Assembly: GCA_034336665.1 (NCBI GenBank)
Contig: CM067591.1
Coordinates: 2,933,884 to 2,997,883, forward strand
From: Luscinia megarhynchos
Taxonomy: Eukaryota; Chordata; Aves; Passeriformes; Turdidae
Direction: 5' to 3'
DNA: 64,000 nucleotides
The notes under the pieces are model-generated. The model worked only from the letters and a program-made list of their open reading frames with translations, did not search any database and was not told the origin of the DNA. Below are positions 21,839 through 33,800 of this stretch, piece by piece (the first letter of the stretch is position 1; every line of letters starts with the position of its first letter). Position numbers and translations under genes: made by a program.

Positions 21839-24800
21839 GTGAGTGGGGCCGGGGGGAGCGGGGGGAGCGTGTCCCGAGTCCGGGGATCCGCTGGGTGAGT
21901 GGGGAGCGTGTCCCGAGTCCGGGGGATCCGCTGGGTGAGTGGGGAGCGTGTCCCAAATCCAGGGATCCGCTGGGTGAGTGGGGCCGGGGGAGCGGGGGAG
22001 CGTACCCCGAGTCCAGGGGATCCGCTGGGTGAGTGGGGAGCGTGTCCCGAATCCAGGGATCTGCTGGAGAATTGGGGAGGGGGGATCAGGTCCCGAATTC
22101 AGGGAATCCCCTCTGGGTGAGTGAGAAGTGAGAATCATGCCCCGAATCCGGGGAATCTGCTGGAGGATTGGGGAGTGGGGAGGGTGTCCCAAATTCAGGG
22201 ATCCTCTGGGTGAGGGGGGGGCCCGGGGGAACGGGGGAGCGTACCCCGAATCCAGGGGATCTGCTGGGGAATTGGGGAGCCTGTCCCGAATCCAGGGGAT
22301 CCGCTGGGGAATTGGGGAGGGGGGAGCGTGTCCCAAATCCAGGGGATCTGCTGGGTGAGTGGGGCCTCGAATGCAGGGAATTCTCTGCGTGAGTGGGGAG
22401 TGGGAGAAGCGTGTCCCAAATCCAGGGAACCTCCTCTGGAGGATTTGGGAGTGGGGATCATGCCCTGAATCCAGAGAATGTCTGCTGGAGGATTGGGGCC
22501 GGGGATTTCCCCAGCACAGGGAATCGGCGGATGAGAGGAAGGGAGGGAATTCAGGCGTGCAGGGTGAGGGGGAAGGGGAAGGAGCCAGGTGAGGGGGAAG
22601 GAGGCAGGTGAGGGGAAGGAGCCAGGTGAGGGGAAGGAGCCAGGTGAGGGGGAAGGAGCCAAGTGAGGGGGAAGGAGCCAGGTGAGGGGGGAAGGAGCCA
22701 GGTGAGGGGGAAGGAGCCAGGTGAGGGGGGAAGGAGCCAGGTGAGGGGGGAAGGAGCCAGGTGAGGGGAAGGAGCCAGGTGAGGGGGAAGGAGGCAGGTG
22801 AGGGGGAAGGAGGCAGGTGAGGGGGGAAGGAGCCAGGTGAGGGGAAGGAGCCAGGTGAGGGCACGGGGAGTGAGTCCAGGCGTGCAGGGAGAGAATCCAG
22901 GCGTGCAGGTGAGGAGCACGAGGGGCCAGGTGAGGGGTACAAGGGAGCCAAGTGAGGGAGGAAGGAGCCAGGTGAGGGGTATGAGGGGGGCCAGGTGAGG
23001 GCACGAGGGGCCAGGTGAGGGTACAAGGAGCCAGGTGAGGGTACAAGGAGCCAGGTGCGGGAGGAAGCAGCCAGGTGAGCTGCAGGTGAGCTGAGCAGGC
23101 TCTGCACTTCCCCCGGGCCCCTCTCGGGGCGGAGCAGAGCGGAACGAGCGGCCAGGCGTGAAACGAGCCCGGGCAGGAGCCCGGCAGGAAGGACATTCCT
23201 GGTGGGACATTCCTGGTGGGACATTCCCGTGGGACATTCCCGTGGGGACATTCAAGAGAAAAAGGTGGAATTATTTTGTGGGGACAACTTTGGGCATTTT
23301 CACACCTCACAGGGGCTCCTTCCCTCCTTGATCAGAATTCTCCTTGCTTTTTTCCCCTTTCTTCCCGATTACTTTTTCATTCTGGAATTTTTAGGAACGG
23401 ACTTTGGGGAGGATTTTTAGGCAGCACTAAGCCTAGGAAGCTGCAGGTCTGGAGCATTCCTGGGATAAACTGGGATAAACTGGGATAAACTGGGATCAAT
23501 CCCCGCTCTGTGGGGAACACCCAGGGATCGAGGTGAACGGACCCGAGCAGCAAAAAGGGATTTTGTCCCGGCACAGCCGTTCCCGGGCCGGGTGAGCGGC
23601 AGGGTCGGGCTCGGCCGTGCCTTGCAGCAGCTTTTGTCCCTTGTCCCCATCCTGGAAACTCCCGGAAACTCCCCCTGGTGCCCTCTTGGGATCCGATCCC
23701 GGCGCCAGCAAATCCCTCCCGGCTCCAAAGGACATCGCTCTGTCCTTCCCGGGGGCCGAGTGTCACCGTGTTGGGGACAAGTGTCACCGTGCTGGGGACA
23801 AGTGTCACCGTGCTGGGGACAAGTGCCACCGTGCTGGGGACAAGTGTCACCGTGTTGGGGACAAGTCACGTGCATTGGGGACAAGTGCCGCCCGTGCTGG
23901 GGACAAGTGTCACCGTGCTGGGGACAAGTGCCACCGTGTTGGGGACAAGTGCCACCGTGCTGGGGACAAGTGTCACCGTGTTGGGGACAAGTCACCGTGT
24001 TGGGGACAAATGCCACCGTGTTGGGGACAAGTGCCGCCGTGCTGGGGACAGGTGTCACCGTGTTGGGGAAAAGTGTCACCGTGCTGGGGACAAGTGCCAC
24101 CGTGCTGGGGACGAGTGTCACCGTGCTGGGGACAAGTGTCACCGTGTTGGGGACAAGTGTCACCGTGCTGGGGACGAGTGTCACCGTGCTGGGGACAAGT
24201 GTCACCGTGTTGGGGACAAGTGTCACCGTGTTGGGGACAAGATGCCACCGTGCTGGGGACAAGATGTCACCGTGTTGGGGGACGAAGTGTCACTGTTGGA
24301 CAAGTGTCATTGTGCTGGGGACGTGTCACCGTGCTGGGACAAGTCACCGTGTTGGGGACAAGTGTCACGTGCTGGGGACAAGTGCCACGTGTTGGGGACA
24401 AGTGCCACCGTGCTGGGGACAAGATGTCACCGTGCTGGGGACAAGAATGTCACCGTGTTGAGGAGACAAGTGTCACCGTGTTGGGGACAAGTCACCGTGT
24501 TGGGGACAAGTGCCACCGTGCTGGGGACAAGTGTCACGTGCTGGGGACAAGTGTCACCGTGTTGGGGACAAGTGCCACCGTGCTGGGGACAAGTGTCACT
24601 GTACTGGGGACAAGTGCCACCGTGTTGGGGACAAGTGCCACCGTGCTGGGGACAAGTGTCACCGTGTTGGGGACAAGTCACCGTGTTGGGGACAAATGCC
24701 ACCGCCGTGTTGGGGACAAGTCACCGTGTTGGGGACAAGTGCCGCCGTGCTGGGGACAGAGTGTCACGTGTTGAGAGAAAAAGATGTCACGTGCTGGGGA

Positions 24801-27800
24801 CAAGATGTCACCGTGCTGGGGAGCGAGTGTCACCGTGTTGGGACAAGTCACCGTGTTGGGGACAAATGCCACCGTGTTGAGGGACAAGTCACCGTGCTGG
24901 GGACAAGTGTCACCGTGTTGGGGACAAGTGTGTCACCCGTGTTGGGGACAAAGTGCCACCGTGCTGGGGACAAGTGTCACCGTGTTGGGGAAGACGAGTG
25001 TCACCGTGTTGGGGACAAAGTGTCACCGTGCTGGGGACAAGCACACCGCTAGACAAGTCACCGTGTTGGGGACAAGTGTCCGTGTTGGGGACAAGTGTCA
25101 CCGTGCTGGGGACAAGTGTCACTGTGCTGGGGACAAGTCACCGTGTTGGGGACAAGTGTCACCGCGCTGGGACGAAAAGTCACCGCGGCTGGGGACAAGG
25201 CGTCACCGCGCTGGGGTACAAGTGCGCCGCGTTGGGACGAGTGTCACCGCGGTGTTGGGGACAAGTGCCACAGTGCTGGGGACGAGAATGTCACCGTGCT
25301 GGGACAAGTCACCGCGGTTGGGGACAAGTGTCACCGTGCTGGGGACAAGCGTCACCGTGCTGGGGACGAGAGTGTCACCGTGCTGGGGACAAGGCGTCAC
25401 CGTGCTGGGGACAAGTGCCGCCGTGCTGGGGACAGTCACCGTGCTGGGGACAAGTGTCACCGTGGTTGGGGACAAGTCACCGTGCTGGGACAAGTGTCAC
25501 CGCAGCTGGGGACAAGTGTCACCGTGTTGGGGACAAGTGTCACCGTGTTGGGGACAAGTGCCACCGTGTTGGGGACAAGTGTCACCGTGCTGGGGACAAG
25601 TGCCACCGTGCTGGGGACAAGTCACCGTGTTGGGGACAAGTGTCACCGTGCTGGGGACGAGTGTCACCGTATGGGGACAAGGCCGCTGCTGGGGACAGGT
25701 GTCACCGTGCTGGGGACAAGTCACCGTGCTGGGGACAAGTGTCACCGTGCTGGGACAAGTGTCACCGCGCTGGGGACAGGTGTCACCGTGTTGGGGGACA
25801 GTGTCACCGCGGTTGGGACAAGTGTCACCGTGCTGGGGACAAGTCACCGCGGTTGGGGACAAGTGTCACCGTAGTTGGGGACAAGTGTCACCGTGCTGGG
25901 GACAAGTGTCACCGTGCTGGGGACAAGTGCCACCGTGCTGGGGACGAGTGTTACCGTGTTGGGGACAAGTGTCACTGTGCTGGGGACAAAGTGCCACCGT
26001 GCTGGGGACAAGTGTCACCGTGGCTGGGGACAAGTCACCGTGTTGGGGACAAGTGTCACCGTGTTGGGGACAAATGCCACCGTGTTGGGGACAAGTGCCG
26101 TGTTGGGACGAGAGTGTCACCGTGTTGGGGACAAGTGTCACTGTGCTGGGACAAGTGCCACCGTGCTGGGGACAAGTGTCACTGTGCTGGGGACAAGTCA
26201 CCGCGTTGGGGACGAAAGTGTCACCGTGTTGGGGAAAAGGTCACCGCAAGCCACCGTGCTGGGGACAAGTGTCACCGGTGCTGGGGACAAGTGCCACCGT
26301 GCTGGGGACAAGTGCCACTGCAGCTGTGGGACCGCGCCACCGCGCTGGGGACAAGTGCCACCGTGCTGGGGACAAGTCACCGTGTTGGGGACAAGTGTCA
26401 CCGTGTTGGGGACGAAAGTGTCACCGTGTTGGGGACAAGTGCCACAGTGCTGGGGACAAGTCACCGTGTTGGGACAAGTCACCGCGGCTGGGGACAAGTG
26501 TCACCGTATAGGGACAAGTGTCACCGTGTTGGGGACGCAGGCGGTCACCGTGCTGGGGACTAAAGCGTCACCAGTGTTGGGGACAGGTGTCACCGTGTTG
26601 GGGACAGGTGTCGCGGTTTGGGACAAGTGTCACCGTGTTGGGGACAAGTGTCACCGCGGTTGGGGACGAGTGTCACCGTAGCTGGGACAAGCGTCACCGT
26701 GTTGGGGACAGGTGTCACCGTGTTGGGGACAGGTGTCACCGCGCTGGGGACAAGTGTCACCGTGTTGGGGACGAAAGGTCACCGCAGCTGGGGACAAGTG
26801 TCACTGTGCTGGGGACAAGTGTCACCGTGTTGGGGACAGGTGTCACCGTGTTGGGGACAGGTGTCACCGTGTTTGGGACAAGTGTCACCGTGTTGGGGAC
26901 AAGTGTCACCGTGCTGGGGACAAGTGTCACCGTGCTGGGGACAAGTGTCACTGTGCTGGGGACAAGTGTCACCGTGCTGGGGACAAGTGCCGCCGTGCCA
27001 CCCCTGCATTGTCCCTGGAGAGGACAGGGGAGCCGGAGCGGAGTCCTTGAGCCCCATCCCGGGGGTCCCTGAAGCCCATTTTGGGGGTCCCTTGAGCCCC
27101 GTTTCGGGGGTCTCCCGAGCCCTGTCCTGTAGATCTTCTGAGCCCCATCCTGGGGGTCTCTGAACCCCATCTCGGGGGTCCTTTAACCACATTTTGGAGG
27201 ATTCCCCCGAGCCCCATTCCTGAGTTCCCTGAACCCCATCCTGGGGGGTCCTTGAGGAATCCCTGAACCCCATCCTGGGGGTCCTCGAGCCCCATCCTGG
27301 GGTCCCTAAACCCCATCTCGGGGGTCCTTAAACCGCATTTTGGGGATTCCCCCGAGCCCCATTCCTGAGTTCCCTGAGCCCCATCCTGGGGGGTCCTTGA
27401 GGAATCCTTGAACCCCATCCTGGGGGTCCTCGAGCCCCATCCTGGGGATCCCTGAACCCCATCCTGGGGGTCCTTGAACCCCATTCCAGGGGTCCCTAAA
27501 CCCCATCTCGGGGGTCCTTAAACCGCATTTTGGGGATTCCCCCGAGCCCCATTCCTGAGTTCCCTGAGCCCCATCCTGGGGGTCCTTGAGCCTCATCTTG
27601 GGGGAACCAAGCCCCATCTTGGGGGTCCCCAAACCCCATCTCGGGGGTCCCCTGAGCCCTGTCCTGTAGATCCTCTGAGCCCCATCCTGGGGGTCCTTGA
27701 GCCTCATCTTGGGGGTCCCTGAACCCCATCCTGGAGATCCCTAAACCCCATCCCGGGGGATGCCGAGCCCGGGGGTCCCCGAGCCCCCAGCTCCTGAATC

Positions 27801-30800
27801 CAGACCCAAAATCAGCAGCGAGCTCCGTCCTCGGGGCACAGAGCCCGGCCGCGCCCCGGGCCACGCTCCAAGGACACCAAGAGACAAAAATCCCGCTCAG
27901 GGATCGGATTCCTCCTTCCCGGCGGGTTCCTCACTGCCAGGGCTGCCCTGGGATCACCCCAACCCTCCCGCTGCCCCCAAATCTCCTCCCTGGAGCATCC
28001 AGCCCGGGGTGGGGCCCAAACCCCCTCCCTGTCACGGCTCCGAGCAGCTTCCTAAGGAGTTGCCTTTTCCATCTTCCTGCCCACGGGATCCTGCTTTTCT
28101 CCGGGATTCCGGCAGCACCGGGCGCTCGGCCAAGGCGGCCAGCGGCCGTTCCGCGCTCGCGGCCGCTTTTGTTTGGGATCCCGAGGAAAACAAGCGCGGC
28201 TATTTCGGGATTTACGGCTCCGGAGAAAGTCCGCGCCCATCCGCAGCCTCCGGCGGCCGGGGCTCGGCCTCCCCCGGGACCCCCGGGATGGGGCTCGGGG
28301 TCCCCGGGATGGGGCTCAAGGGGTCCCAGGATGGAGTTTAGGGACCCCCGGGATGGGGCTCGGGGACCCCCGGGACGGGATTTAAGGACCCCCAGGATGG
28401 GGTGGGGGGTGGTGTGAGATTTGGGTTCTGGATTCAGAATTTGGATGCTGAGTGCTGGGTTCAGGATTTGGTTGCTGGATTCCAGATTTGAGTTCTGCAT
28501 TCAGGATTTGGGTGCTGGGTCCAGGATTTGGGTGCTGGGTTCAGGATTTAGGTTCTGGATTCGAGATTTGGGTGCTGGGTGCAGGATTTGGGTGCTGGGT
28601 CCAGGATTTGGGTGCTGGGTTCAGGATTTAGGTTCTGGATTTGGGTTCTGGATTCAGGAATTGGGTCCTGGGTTCAGGATTTGAGTTCTGCATTCAGGAT
28701 CTGAGTGCTGGGTCCAGGATTTGGGTGCTGGGTTCAGGATTTGGGTGCTGGGTCCAGGATTTGGGTGCTGGGTCTGTGATTTAAGTTCTGGATTCGAGAT
28801 TTGGGTGCTGGGTTCAGGATCTGGTCACTGGGGGGCTGCAGAGCCCCTTTGGGGGGCCGGGACAGCCTCACCTGGACCCACGGGGTGTCACAAACCTGCT
28901 GCACCCGGGGGTGACACAAACCTGCTGCACCCAGGGGTGACACCGATCCCTGCACCCAGGGGTGACACCGATCCCTCGCACCTGGGGGTGACACTGCATC
29001 CCTGCACCTCGGGGTGACACAAACCTGTTGCACCCCAGGGGTGACACTCCATCCCCTGCACCCAGGGGTGACACCGATCTCTGCACCCAGGGGTGACACC
29101 CATCCCTGCACCCAGGGTGACACAAACCTGCTGCACCCAGGGGTGACACTCATCCCTGCACCCCAGGGGTGACACCCCATCTCTGCACCCAGGGGTGACA
29201 CTCCATCCCTGCACCCAGGGGGTGACACAAACCTGCTGCACCCAGGGGTGACACTGATCCCTACACCCGGGGTGACACTCTATCTCTGCACCCAGGGGTG
29301 ACACCCATGCCTGCACTCCAAGGGTGACACTGATCCCTGCACCCAGGGGTGACACAAACCTGCTGCACCCAGGGGTGACACTGATCTCTGCACCCAAGTG
29401 CCACCATCCCTCATCCAGGGGTGACACAAACCTGCTGCACCCAGGGATGACACCGATCTCTGCACCCAGGGGGTGACACTCCATCCCTACACCCAGGGGT
29501 GACACAAACCTGCTGCACCCAGGGGTGACACTGATCTCTGCACCCAGGGGTGACACTGATCCCTGCACCCAGGGGTGACACTCGATCCCTGCACCCAGGG
29601 GTGACACCCGATCCCTGCACCCGGGGGTGACACTGATCCCTGCACCCGGGGGTGACACAAACCTGCTGCACCCAGGGGTGACACAAACCTGCTGCACCCG
29701 GGGGTGACACTGATCCCTGCACCCAGGGGTGACACTGATCCCTGCACCCAGGGGTGACACCCATCCCTGCACCCAGGGGTGACACCGATCCCTGCACCCG
29801 GGGGTGACACAAACCTGCTGCACCCAGGGGTGACACCCATCCCTGCACCCAGGGGTGACAGGCAGCTCTGGGGTGACACCCCCGCGTCCCCGCTGCCGCC
29901 TCCCGCCTCCCGTTCGCAAACATTTGCTCGGAGCCGTTCCCGCTCGGCTGCGTTTGCAGAGCGCCTGAGTCACCGTGTCCCTGCCTTGGGGACAGCGTGG
30001 CCGGGCCACGAGCGGCGCGACAGCCCAGGTGACACCGAGGTGACACCGAGGTGACACCGAGGACCGGGACCTGCTCGTTCCCCACCCGCTCCTCGAGTTC
30101 CTCCTGAGCCGAGCCGCAGGCTCAGCCTCGAGGGTCCCGCACTAATTAACTCCTGCCCTCTGCTCCTTTAATTGGGCTTTGTGTCCGGATCGCTCCAACC
30201 TTCCTTGCCTGGATCTCACAGAAATCCCGAAAATCCCCGGGAGGATCCCACAGATCCCGGGGAAACCCAAAAATCCCGGGGAAATCCCGAAAATCCCCGG
30301 GGGGATCCCATAGATCCCGGGGGAATCCCGAAAATCCCGTGGAGGGATCCCACAAATCCCCGGGAAATCCCAAAAATCCCGTGGGGGGATCCCAGAGATC
30401 CCGGGGGAATCCCAAAAATCCCTGAGGGATCCCACAAATCCTTGGGAAATCCCGAAAATCCCCGGGAAGATCCCACAAATCCCGGGGAAATCCCGAAAAT
30501 CCCAGGTGAGATCCCACAAATCCCGGGGAAATCCCAAAAATCCCGCTGAGGGATTCACAATCTGGAAATCCCGAAAATCCTCATGGGAAATCCCGAAAAT
30601 CCCGCGGAGGGATCCCACAGATCCCCGGGAAATCCCGAAAATCCCGCGGAGGAATCCCACAGATCCCGGGAAATCCCAAAAATCCCCGGGGGGATCCCAC
30701 AAATCCCGGGGAAATCCCAAAAATCCCTGAGGGATCCCACAAATCCTTGGGAAATCCCGAAAATCCCCAGTGGGATCCCACAGGTTCCGGGGAAATCCCC

Positions 30801-33800
30801 GAAAATCCCAGGTGAGATCCCACAAATCCCGGAAATCCCAAAAATCCCGCGGGGGGATCTCACAAATTCCGGGGAAATCCCGAAAATCCCGCGGGGAAAT
30901 CCCGAAAATCCCACGGAGGGATCCCACAAATCCCGGGGAAATCCCAAAAATCCCGCGGAGGGATCCCACAGATCCCCGGGAAATCCCGAAAATCCCGGGG
31001 GGGATCCCACAGATCCCGGGGAAATCCCGAAAATCCCAGGTGAGATCCCACAAATCCCGGGGAAATCCCAAAAATCCCGCGGGGGGATCTCACAAATTCC
31101 GGGGAAATCCCACAGATCCCGGAGAAAATCCCGAAAATCCCACGGAGGGATCCCACAAATCCCGGGGAAATCCCAAAAATCCCTGAGGGATCCCACAGAT
31201 CCCGGGGAAATCCCGGGGGGATCCCACAGATCCCGGGGAAATCCCAAAAATCCCGCGGGGGGATCCCACAAATCCCGAGGAAATCCCAAAAATCCCGAGC
31301 CCGGCCCCGAGCCCTCGGTGTCACCGAGCGGCCCCCGCGGGAGAGCCCGGAGGAAAATGAGATCCAGAGGGGCCGGAGGCAGGGTCTGAGCGCGGGAAGT
31401 GGGGTCGGGATTCAGAAATCGGGAGAACTGGGGGCTGGGGTCGGGTTCTGAGTGCCACGGTCGGGATTTGGGGGCTGGGGTCGGGATTTGGGGGGCTGGG
31501 TTCAGGATTTGGGTTCTGGGTTCGGAATTTGGGTTCTGGATTTTTGTTCTGGGTTCAGGATTTGGGTTCTGGGTTCAGGATTTGGGTTCTGGATTTGGGT
31601 TCTGGGTTCAGGATTTGGGTTCTGGTTCAGGATTTAGGTTCTGGGTTCGGGATTTGGGTTCAGGATTTGGGTTTGGGTTCGGGATTTGGGTTCTGGGTTC
31701 GGGATTTGGGTTCTGGGTTCGGGATTTGGGTTCTGGATTTTGGTTCTGGGTTCAGGATTTGGGTTCTGGGTTCGGGATTTGGGTTCTGGGTTTTGGTTCT
31801 GCATTCAGGATTTGGGTTCTGGTTCAGAGTTTGGGTTCTGGGTTCAGAATTTGGGTTCTGGGTTCGGGATTTTGGTTCTGGGTTCAGGATTTGGGTTCTG
31901 GGTTCGGAATTTGGGTTCTGGATTCAGGATTTGGGTGCTGGGTTCAATAATTTGGTTCTGGGTTCAGGATTTGGGTTCTGGATTCAATAACTTGGTTCAG
32001 GACTCAGGATTTGCATTCTGGGTTCAGGATTTGGGTTTTGAGTTCAGGATTTGCATTCTGAGTTCAGGATTTGGGTTCTAGATTTAGGATCTGACTGCTG
32101 GGTTCAGGATCTGGGTTCTGGGTTCAGGATTTGTGTTCTGGATTCAGGATTTGTGTTCTGGGTTCAGGATCTGGTCACTGGGGTCTGCCCCTCCCCTGCT
32201 GAAGATCTGGGGCCGCTCTGGGGTGCCAGGACCCCCTCCCATGGCTCAGTGGGGTGAGGGGGGCACAGCAGAGCCCCCAAACCCCCCCCGACCCCCCGAC
32301 CCCCCTTTGGCTTTCCAGACCCCACTCCTGGACTCGGAATCCAGCCTGGACTATGGGCACAGCATCACCCAGGTGGGGGGGCTGGGGACGTGGCTTTGGG
32401 GGGTCTGGGGGGGCTGAGGGGGGCGGGAGCACCCCCACATTCTATGGGACTGGAGCCCCCCACATCCCCTCTGGGGGGGTCGCTCCCTGGGCTGGGCCAT
32501 TCCTGGGGTGGCCGATGGCGACCCGGGGGCACTGTGGGGACAAGTGACAGCCCAGCCCCCACCCCCCCCGCCCCCCCCAGGCATCCTCGGAGAAGATTTG
32601 GCGAGCGGGGAAACTCCTGCTCGCCCACCTGAGCAGCTCCCGGCCCGGCCTCATCCGCGACCACAAACATCACCTGCAGGGCACCACCGGTGAGGGGGCG
32701 GGGGCTAGGGGGGCTTTGGGGGGTTCTGGGGGGTTCTGGGGGGCTCCGGGGGAGTTCTGGGGGGGCTCTGGGGGGCTCTGGGGGGCTCTGGGGGTGCAGT
32801 CCCGGGGGTTCTCACGCTCTGTCCCTGTCCCCCCGGGCTCTGGGGGTGCTGTCCCGGGGTTCCAACTCCCTGTGTCCCCCAGGATTGTGGGGATGCTGTT
32901 AGGGGGTTCCCCCAATCTCTGGGGGTGCAGTCCCGGGGGTTCTCACTCTCTGTCCCTGTCCCCCCGGCCCTGGGGCGCTCTCCCGGGGGTTCTCACTCTC
33001 TGTCCCTGTCCCCCTGGCTCTGGGGTCGCTCTCCCTGTCCCCCCGACCCTGGGGCGCTCTCCCGGGAGTTCTCACTCTCTGTCCCTGTCCCCCGGCCCTG
33101 GGGGTCCCTGTCCCTGTCTCCCCCCTGTCCCTGTCGCCTGCCCTGGGGTGCTCCCTCTGTCCCTGTCTCCCCCCGGTCCTGGGGGTTCTCCCGGGGGTTC
33201 TCACTCTCCGTCCCTGTTCCCCCGGCCCTGGGGCCTCTGTCCCTGTCCCTCAGGCCCTGGGGTCCATGTCTCCCTCCCCGTCCCCAGGGGCTCTCCCGGG
33301 GATTTTCGCTCTCTGTCCCTGTCCCCCCCGGCCCCGGGGCGCTCTCCCGGGGGTTCTCACTCCGTGCCCCTCCGCAGGCAGTGCTGCTCGGGGAGGGCTC
33401 TGGTGGACTGGCTGCTGGGCTCGGGCGCGGTCCCCACGCGCGGCCAGGCCGTGGGCATCGGGCAGGTGCTGCTGGACAGCGGCGTGCTGACCCACGGTGA
33501 GAGCCCGGGGGCGGGGGGCTCCGGGGGGTGTCTGGGGGGGCTCAGCGCCGAGCTGACCGCGCTGTCCGCCCGCAGTGAGGCAGGAGTGGCACTTCCAGGA
33601 CAAGGAGAGTCAGTTTTACCGCTTCGCCGAGCTGGAGCCGAGCCCCGAGGCGGCCGCGGGGCCGCGGGACCCCGAGGAGCTGCTGGAGGCTCTGGGGTTC
33701 CTGGCGCAGCTGGGCCCCGACGCGCTGCTCTCCATGGCCCTGCGCAAGCCGTGAGTGCCCGGGGGGCCTTGCACCTCCCGGGATCCGTTTGCACCTCCCG

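Noticed and set aside
20909..23251. 780-codon minus-strand frame
   Set aside because: Runs antisense through the RAPGEF3 promoter array, exon 1 and two intron arrays; low-complexity Pro/Ser/Gly translation.
23617..27163. Several 180-575 codon frames on both strands
   Set aside because: Translations of a 21-bp unit, which keeps frame by length; HRAGDKC- and VLGTSVT-type repeats only.
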